Source: Syntrophus gentianae
Lineage (GTDB): Bacteria; Desulfobacterota; Syntrophia; Syntrophales; Syntrophaceae
DNA: 64,000 nt
NCBI RefSeq assembly: GCF_900109885.1
Contig: NZ_FOBS01000006.1
Coordinates: 124,001-188,000, forward strand
Direction of reading: 5' to 3'
Shown: positions 59,810 to 64,000 of the stretch, piece after piece
Position numbering within the stretch: the first letter of the stretch is position 1
Layout of the letters: each line of letters begins with the position of its first letter
Notes under the pieces: generated by a model
Told to the model about the DNA's origin: nothing
The model's input: only the letters and a program-made list of their open reading frames with translations
Databases searched by the model: none
Made by a program: the position numbers and the translations under genes

Positions 59810-61936
59810 ATGAATTCTCGGACAGGGGAAACGGGTGTCAGTGTTACGTCGGGAGAGGAATGCCGGGCTATTTTCAGCCAGGCCATCGGGGAAAACCGCA
59901 CCTACCTGATGGAGCATGAATGCAAGGAAATCCTTGAAAATATGGGAATAGCCACAACGGGTTACCTGGTTGCCGGTTCCGAGGATGAAGCCGTGGAGAT
60001 GAGCAACACGCTGGGCTATCCCGTGGTCTTGAAAATCGTCTCTCCGGATGTGGTTCACAAAACCGATTCGGGCGGGGTCAAATTGAATCTGACCAGTGAG
60101 GATGGCGTCCGATCCGCCTATCGGGAGATCGTCGGGGCGTTCAAATATCAGCATATTATCGGTGTTGCCGTCCAGAGAATGGCTGTGCCCGGAGTTGAGG
60201 CGATTATCGGCGTCACCCGTGATCCCAACTTCGGTCCCGTTCTGATGTTCGGCCTCGGGGGGATTTTTGTGGAAGTCCTCAAGGATGTCACCTTCCGGGT
60301 GCTGCCCGTGACGCCTCGGGATATCGACGAGATGATCCAGGAAATCAAGGGATACCCCCTCCTGAAAGGCTACCGTGGGCAGGCGGTGGATCTCGACGCC
60401 CTCAAGGCCCTGCTGCTCAAGATTTCCGAATTGGTCCTGACCTTCCCGGAAATCCGGGAACTGGATCTCAACCCGGTTTTCCTCTATCCACAGGGAAACA
60501 TGGCCGTCGATGCCCGGATGTTTGTCAGCCCGGCGCCGGAAACGGCTTCCCAACCGTCAGCGGGGAATTCCGTGGACCAGATCCGGACCCTCTTCTATCC
60601 GGAGAGCATTGCGGTGCTCGGGGCGACCAGCGCCGAGGGGAAACTGGGCTATAATGTCTTCCGCAATCTGCTTTTTCACAAGTTTGCGGGAAAACTCTAT
60701 CCCATCAACCCGAGAAGCGAGTCTGTTCAGGGGGTGAAGGCTTACCGGAGCATCTCCGATGTTCCCGATCCGGTGGATCTGGCGATTGTCCTGGTACCGG
60801 CCTCAACCGCCGTTGCCGCGGTTGAAGAATGCTGCAAAAAAGGCGTGAAGATCATCGTCGTGGAAACGGCTGGATTCGCCGAAACCGGCGAGGACGGCAA
60901 GGCCGCCCAGGAGAAAATCCGGCAGATCATCAAGGCTCACGGATGCCGGCTGCTGGGACCCAACTGCTCCGGCGTCATCAACACCCATGTGGGCAACTGT
61001 CAATCCATCGGGCTGGTGGAGGAACTGGAAAAGGGAAACATCGGGATGACCGCCCAGGCCGGCGTTTATGCGGCGGGGATCCTCACGGGACTTCGCCACG
61101 TGATGAATTTCGGGATTGTCGCCACCATCGGGAACAAGATGGACATCAGTGAAACGGACATTCTGGAATATCTCGGCAGCGACGATCACATCGATGTCGT
61201 GGCCATGTACATGGAGGACGTGAAGAGCGGTCGACGGTTCATCGATGTCGCCAGTGAGGTTACGAAAAAGAAACCGGTCATCGCCCTGAAGGGCGGTCGT
61301 ACGGCGGCAGGGACGAAGGTCGTCTCCTCCCACACGGCTTCCCTGGCCGGCAACGACGAAATCAACAGCGCCGCCTTCCGGCAGAGCGGGATCATCCGGG
61401 CCCGCGATAATGAGCACATGTTCGGCTTGCTCAAGGCCTTTGCCCGTCAGCCCCTTCCCAAAAGTGAGGGCATCCTGGTGATTACCTATACCGGTTCGCT
61501 GGGGGTCGCGGCCACAGATACCCTTTATCTCAATGGAATGCGTCTGGCCGACCTGGAACCCGAGCTGAAGGAGCGCCTCAAGCGAATCCTTCCGGATTAT
61601 GTCACCTCATTGAATCCCGTTGATTATTCCTTCAGCATGGATGCCGAGCAACTGCGGAAAACGATTGAACTCGGCATTGCCAGCGAGGATGTGGGCGGTA
61701 TCATCGTGGTCCTACAGGGAGAAATCCTGGGGTCCTTCGTGGATACCCTGAGTTCGATCGATTATAAGGGAAAACCCGTTCTGAGCTGCGTGGCCGTCAA
61801 GGAATTCATGATGGAAGACGTGATCCGCATGGAAAAGGCGGGCTTCCCCGTTTATTCCACCGTGGAAATGGCGGCGGAGATCCTGGCCGACATGTATCGG
61901 TACGGACAGAGAAAAGATCGACAAGCACAAGCCTAG
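59810..61936 (+). CDS. ADP-forming acyl-CoA synthetase (acetate-CoA ligase type), beta-alpha order
   Basis: Interconverts acyl-CoA, ADP and phosphate with acid, CoA and ATP, so it can make ATP from acyl-CoA in fermenters. 708 residues: an N-terminal ATP-grasp domain (about 20-235; YPVVLKIVSPDVVHKTDSGGV, DLNPVF), then a CoA-binding domain (IAVLGATSAEGKLGYNVFRNL from about 265) and the ligase part with the probable phosphohistidine in SSHTASLAGNDE. The usual SQSGA motif of the CoA site reads TAQAG here. The ATG at 59810 has GGAGGAGG upstream and is chosen over the TTG at 59756. A terminator follows. Confidence 0.9.
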   Translation: MNSRTGETGVSVTSGEECRAIFSQAIGENRTYLMEHECKEILENMGIATTGYLVAGSEDEAVEMSNTLGYPVVLKIVSPDVVHKTDSGGVKLNLTSEDGVRSAYREIVGAFKYQHIIGVAVQRMAVPGVEAIIGVTRDPNFGPVLMFGLGGIFVEVLKDVTFRVLPVTPRDIDEMIQEIKGYPLLKGYRGQAVDLDALKALLLKISELVLTFPEIRELDLNPVFLYPQGNMAVDARMFVSPAPETASQPSAGNSVDQIRTLFYPESIAVLGATSAEGKLGYNVFRNLLFHKFAGKLYPINPRSESVQGVKAYRSISDVPDPVDLAIVLVPASTAVAAVEECCKKGVKIIVVETAGFAETGEDGKAAQEKIRQIIKAHGCRLLGPNCSGVINTHVGNCQSIGLVEELEKGNIGMTAQAGVYAAGILTGLRHVMNFGIVATIGNKMDISETDILEYLGSDDHIDVVAMYMEDVKSGRRFIDVASEVTKKKPVIALKGGRTAAGTKVVSSHTASLAGNDEINSAAFRQSGIIRARDNEHMFGLLKAFARQPLPKSEGILVITYTGSLGVAATDTLYLNGMRLADLEPELKERLKRILPDYVTSLNPVDYSFSMDAEQLRKTIELGIASEDVGGIIVVLQGEILGSFVDTLSSIDYKGKPVLSCVAVKEFMMEDVIRMEKAGFPVYSTVEMAAEILADMYRYGQRKDRQAQA

Positions 61937-61956
61937 TCTCATTTGTGCTTCTCTTC

Positions 61957-61990
61957 CCTTCCGCCGGTTTCCTCCCAAACCGGCGGAAGG
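61957..61990. terminator. bidirectional hairpin between convergent genes
   Basis: A perfect 14 bp stem, CCTTCCGCCGGTTT (61957-61970) and AAACCGGCGGAAGG (61977-61990), loop of 6, pyrimidine-rich on the plus side (CCCTTTCCTTT). Confidence 0.7.
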
Positions 61991-62049
61991 CCCTTTCCTT
62001 TATTCAAGCGGAAAAATCCAGGGGGCGACGGACCGCTGGCCGTGAATCT

Positions 62050-62985
62050 TTACGGAAAGAGCGGGTTCAGAAGGGCTCTGGCCTGGGCGACATCCTGGCG
62101 AATCTGGTTTGCCAGGGACTCCGGGCTGTCAAAACGGATCTCTTCCCGGATTCGGTCGACGAAGAAGATTTCCAGTTCCTCTCCGTAAAGGTCCTCCGAA
62201 AAATCCAGGATGTGAAGTTCCACTGTCTGTTTTTCATTATCAAAGGTCGGATTGCGTCCGATATTCAGAACGCCCTGGTAACGGCTTCCCATCCGTTCGG
62301 CAAGAACAGCGTAAACGCCCTCGGGGGGCAGAAGTTCCTTCTCCGGATCCAGGTTGGCCGTGGGAAATCCCAGTTCGGTCCCGCGCTGGTACCCGCCGGT
62401 TACGCGTCCTTTGACATTATAGGGTCGTCCCAGGAGAGCCCCTGCCGTTTTCACATCCCCCTCACAGATCGAGTTGCGGATCCGGGTGCTGCTGATGATG
62501 ATCTCGCCCACCTTGACGGCGTTGGTCACATCCACCTGAAAGCCGAGTTTCTTCCCGAAGCGGGCCAGAAATTCCTCGCTTCCTTCCTTCCCCCGCCCGA
62601 AGGTGTAATCATGGCCGATGAAGATTTTCCGGATCCTCAACTGTTCCCAGAGAATCCCGCAGACGAAGTCCTTTGCCGTCGTCTTCGAGAATTCGAGGGA
62701 AAAGGGGATCAGCATGACGGCGTCGATTTCCAGGGATTCGATGAGCTTCAGCTTTTCTTCCACAGTGGTGAGCAGATAGAAGGGACGTTTTTCCGGATGG
62801 AGAATGCTTTTGGGGTGCGGGTCAAAGGTGATGACCACCGCTTTGCTCTGATACTGTCTCGCCTCCTGGACAATCTTCCGGAAAATCTGCTGGTGACCGA
62901 GATGGACCCCGTCAAAGTTGCCGATGGTAGCGACTGCGCCCTTGAATTCCTCCGATACATTGTCAAAGCCGTTGATGATTTTCAT
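62050..62985 (-). CDS. ribF: bifunctional riboflavin kinase/FAD synthetase
   Basis: Makes FMN from riboflavin and FAD from FMN. 311 residues, full family length: N-terminal adenylyltransferase with NFDGVHLGHQQIF and FDPHPKSIL, FIGHDYTFGRG, SSTRIRNSICEG, then the kinase domain with GRPYNVKGRVTGGYQRGTELGFPTANL and GVYAVLA. The ATG at 62985 gives the usual start MKIINGF; the frame runs on to 63117 but without support. It is divergent from tRNA-Leu. Confidence 0.95.
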   Translation of the reverse strand: MKIINGFDNVSEEFKGAVATIGNFDGVHLGHQQIFRKIVQEARQYQSKAVVITFDPHPKSILHPEKRPFYLLTTVEEKLKLIESLEIDAVMLIPFSLEFSKTTAKDFVCGILWEQLRIRKIFIGHDYTFGRGKEGSEEFLARFGKKLGFQVDVTNAVKVGEIIISSTRIRNSICEGDVKTAGALLGRPYNVKGRVTGGYQRGTELGFPTANLDPEKELLPPEGVYAVLAERMGSRYQGVLNIGRNPTFDNEKQTVELHILDFSEDLYGEELEIFFVDRIREEIRFDSPESLANQIRQDVAQARALLNPLFP

Positions 62986-63095
62986 GGTGTTTCCGTTCCT
63001 GCCGTATCTCCTGTCGGATTTATGAGAGTAAATAGGATATAAAGTCCCGCGGAGGTTCTTAGCACTATCGTCAAGAATTTTAAACTCAATTTTGC

Positions 63096-63123
63096 TTGAC
63101 AAGGCTGAAAGGATCATTGTAAA
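63096..63123 (+). promoter_or_regulatory. sigma-70 promoter of tRNA-Leu
   Basis: TTGACA (63096-63101), 16 bp, TGTAAA (63118-63123), about 40 bp before the mature tRNA. Confidence 0.55.
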
Positions 63124-63163
63124 AAGGCATCTCTTTTGGAGGGGAACCTCTGGAATTACGGAT

Positions 63164-63250
63164 GCCGAAGTGGCGGAATTGGTAGACGCGCTAGGTTCAG
63201 GGTCTAGTGGGTGTAGGCCTGTCCGGGTTCAAATCCCGGCTTCGGCACCA
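63164..63250 (+). tRNA. tRNA-Leu (anticodon CAG)
   Basis: 87 bases including the encoded CCA. Acceptor stem GCCGAAG/CTTCGGC, D-arm with AATTGGTAGA, anticodon stem CTAGG/TCTAG around TTCAGGG (anticodon CAG), a class II long variable arm, and T-loop GTTCAAAT. Leucine identity also follows from the long variable arm. Confidence 0.97.
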
Positions 63251-63270
63251 TTTTAAATCGTTTGATATGA

Positions 63271-63301
63271 TGGGGACTTAGAGATCAACTCTAAGTCCCC
63301 A
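63271..63301 (+). terminator. hairpin between tRNA-Leu and tex
   Basis: TGGGGACTTAGAG (63271-63283) pairs perfectly with CTCTAAGTCCCCA (63289-63301), loop of 5, then TTCTTGTTT. It can end the tRNA transcript. Confidence 0.6.
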
Positions 63302-63413
63302 TTCTTGTTTGGGCATGCCTATTGTGCCGCAGGGAAGATATGGAATACGAGCGAATCCAGGTTGAGTGCCGCAGTGGTTATTCTCATGTATGTAGGCGAT
63401 AGAGACGAATGGA

Positions 63414-64000
63414 TCATCCGTTTTTCTTTCGTTGATGGAGGAAATCGGCAAAGGGATTGTTGAACGGTTTCTGTGCTTCCCTGGCTGGTTTGGCATCCGC
63501 TCGCTTCATCCGATTTTTATCATTCCTCGCTTTTTGGTCACTCTCTTTCGATTTTCCGGGTTTATCCGTATTCTCAGCCGGAAATTTCTTCATAGACAGG
63601 GAAATCCGGTTCCTCTCCAGATCAACGGCAAGGACTGTCACCTCCACTCTCTGGTTAAGCTTGACCACTTCCCCGGGAGACTTCACGAATGTGTCCGCGA
63701 GTTCACTGAGATGGACAAGACCATCCTGGTGCACACCGACATCGACAAAGGCGCCAAAGGCTGTAATATTCGTCACAACCCCGGGAAGCTTCATCCCCGG
63801 TATCAAATCACTTATCTTCTCAATCCCTTCGGCAAAGGTAACCGTTTCCAGCTGCTGACGTGGATCTCGTCCCGGCTTGGCCAGTTCAGCCATGATGTCC
63901 GTCAAAGTAGGAAGACCGATCTTATCGGTCACGTAATGTTTCAATTCGATCCGATTCCGCACTGCTTTGTCATGAATCAGATCGCTGACGGAACAGCCCT
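63414..64000 (-). CDS. tex: Tex-type RNA-binding protein, C-terminal part (cut by the window)
   Basis: About 195 residues at the C-terminus of a Tex/YhgF protein; the frame runs off the window edge. It shows the end of the helix-hairpin-helix region (GCSVSDLIHDKAVRNRIELKHY, GLPTLTDIMAELAKPGRDPR) and the S1 RNA-binding domain (GVVTNITAFGAFVDVGVHQDGLVH to RISLSMK). A lysine-rich tail with KARNDKNRMKRADAKPAREAQ follows. Tex binds RNA and affects transcription; the full gene would be about 750 residues. Confidence 0.9.
   Translation of the reverse strand, partial: GCSVSDLIHDKAVRNRIELKHYVTDKIGLPTLTDIMAELAKPGRDPRQQLETVTFAEGIEKISDLIPGMKLPGVVTNITAFGAFVDVGVHQDGLVHLSELADTFVKSPGEVVKLNQRVEVTVLAVDLERNRISLSMKKFPAENTDKPGKSKESDQKARNDKNRMKRADAKPAREAQKPFNNPFADFLHQRKKNG

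Overview
The window reads as chromosomal DNA of a strictly anaerobic, fatty-acid or aromatic-acid degrading syntroph of the Syntrophus type (Syntrophales, former Deltaproteobacteria). This is an inference from gene content: CoA ligase, acetate transporter, two acyl-CoA dehydrogenases, crotonase, thiolase with a DUF35 partner, 3-hydroxyacyl-CoA dehydrogenase, an ADP-forming acyl-CoA synthetase, a BadF-type activase and many PAS kinases. No ribosomal RNA is present, so the species cannot be fixed from the sequence.

0-13 kb is a beta-oxidation region. CoA ligase and acetate transporter, an M24 peptidase, acyl-CoA dehydrogenase, a sigma-54 activator, then crotonase, thiolase, DUF35 protein, second acyl-CoA dehydrogenase and 3-hydroxyacyl-CoA dehydrogenase. 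Three -24/-12 elements with exact GG/GC spacing sit before the ligase (about 90), the first dehydrogenase (about 3966) and the crotonase operon (about 7925), and the activator gene lies between them, so this looks like one sigma-54 regulon.

13-25 kb holds cell-envelope amino-sugar and nucleotide genes: a long YvcK-like protein, a left-handed beta-helix protein, GlmM, a flavoprotein, CTP synthase and a very long GlmS-like protein. 24.6-30 kb holds a Fis-like regulator, a membrane protein, MoaC, ComM, a branched-chain aminotransferase, a DnaA-box cluster and LolA. 30-39 kb is a glycogen region: debranching enzyme, a PAS kinase and a glycogen synthase-glucan phosphorylase fusion that is interrupted at a run of eight C. 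39-55 kb holds signalling genes (a LuxR-type regulator, a hybrid kinase, a kinase/NarL-type regulator pair), a second M24 peptidase, an aspartyl protease, a giant BadF-type activase beside a pyruvoyl arginine decarboxylase, and an NlpC/P60 hydrolase.

55.5-59.4 kb is an accessory stretch that looks like an integron cassette array read on the minus strand: endonuclease V (possibly outside it), a flavin reductase-like protein, PhzF, a short membrane protein, a four-helix membrane protein and a methyltransferase, with one intact attC site (57627-57691), two attC sites whose far half is replaced by a recurrent palindromic element, and no integrase in the window. 59.8-64 kb returns to core genes: ADP-forming acyl-CoA synthetase, RibF, tRNA-Leu(CAG) and the end of Tex.

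Two repeat families recur: a roughly 60-125 bp MITE-like element with inverted ends (13.1, 18.4, 30.1, 45.8 kb) and the cassette-associated palindrome (57.2, 58.2, 59.2 kb).
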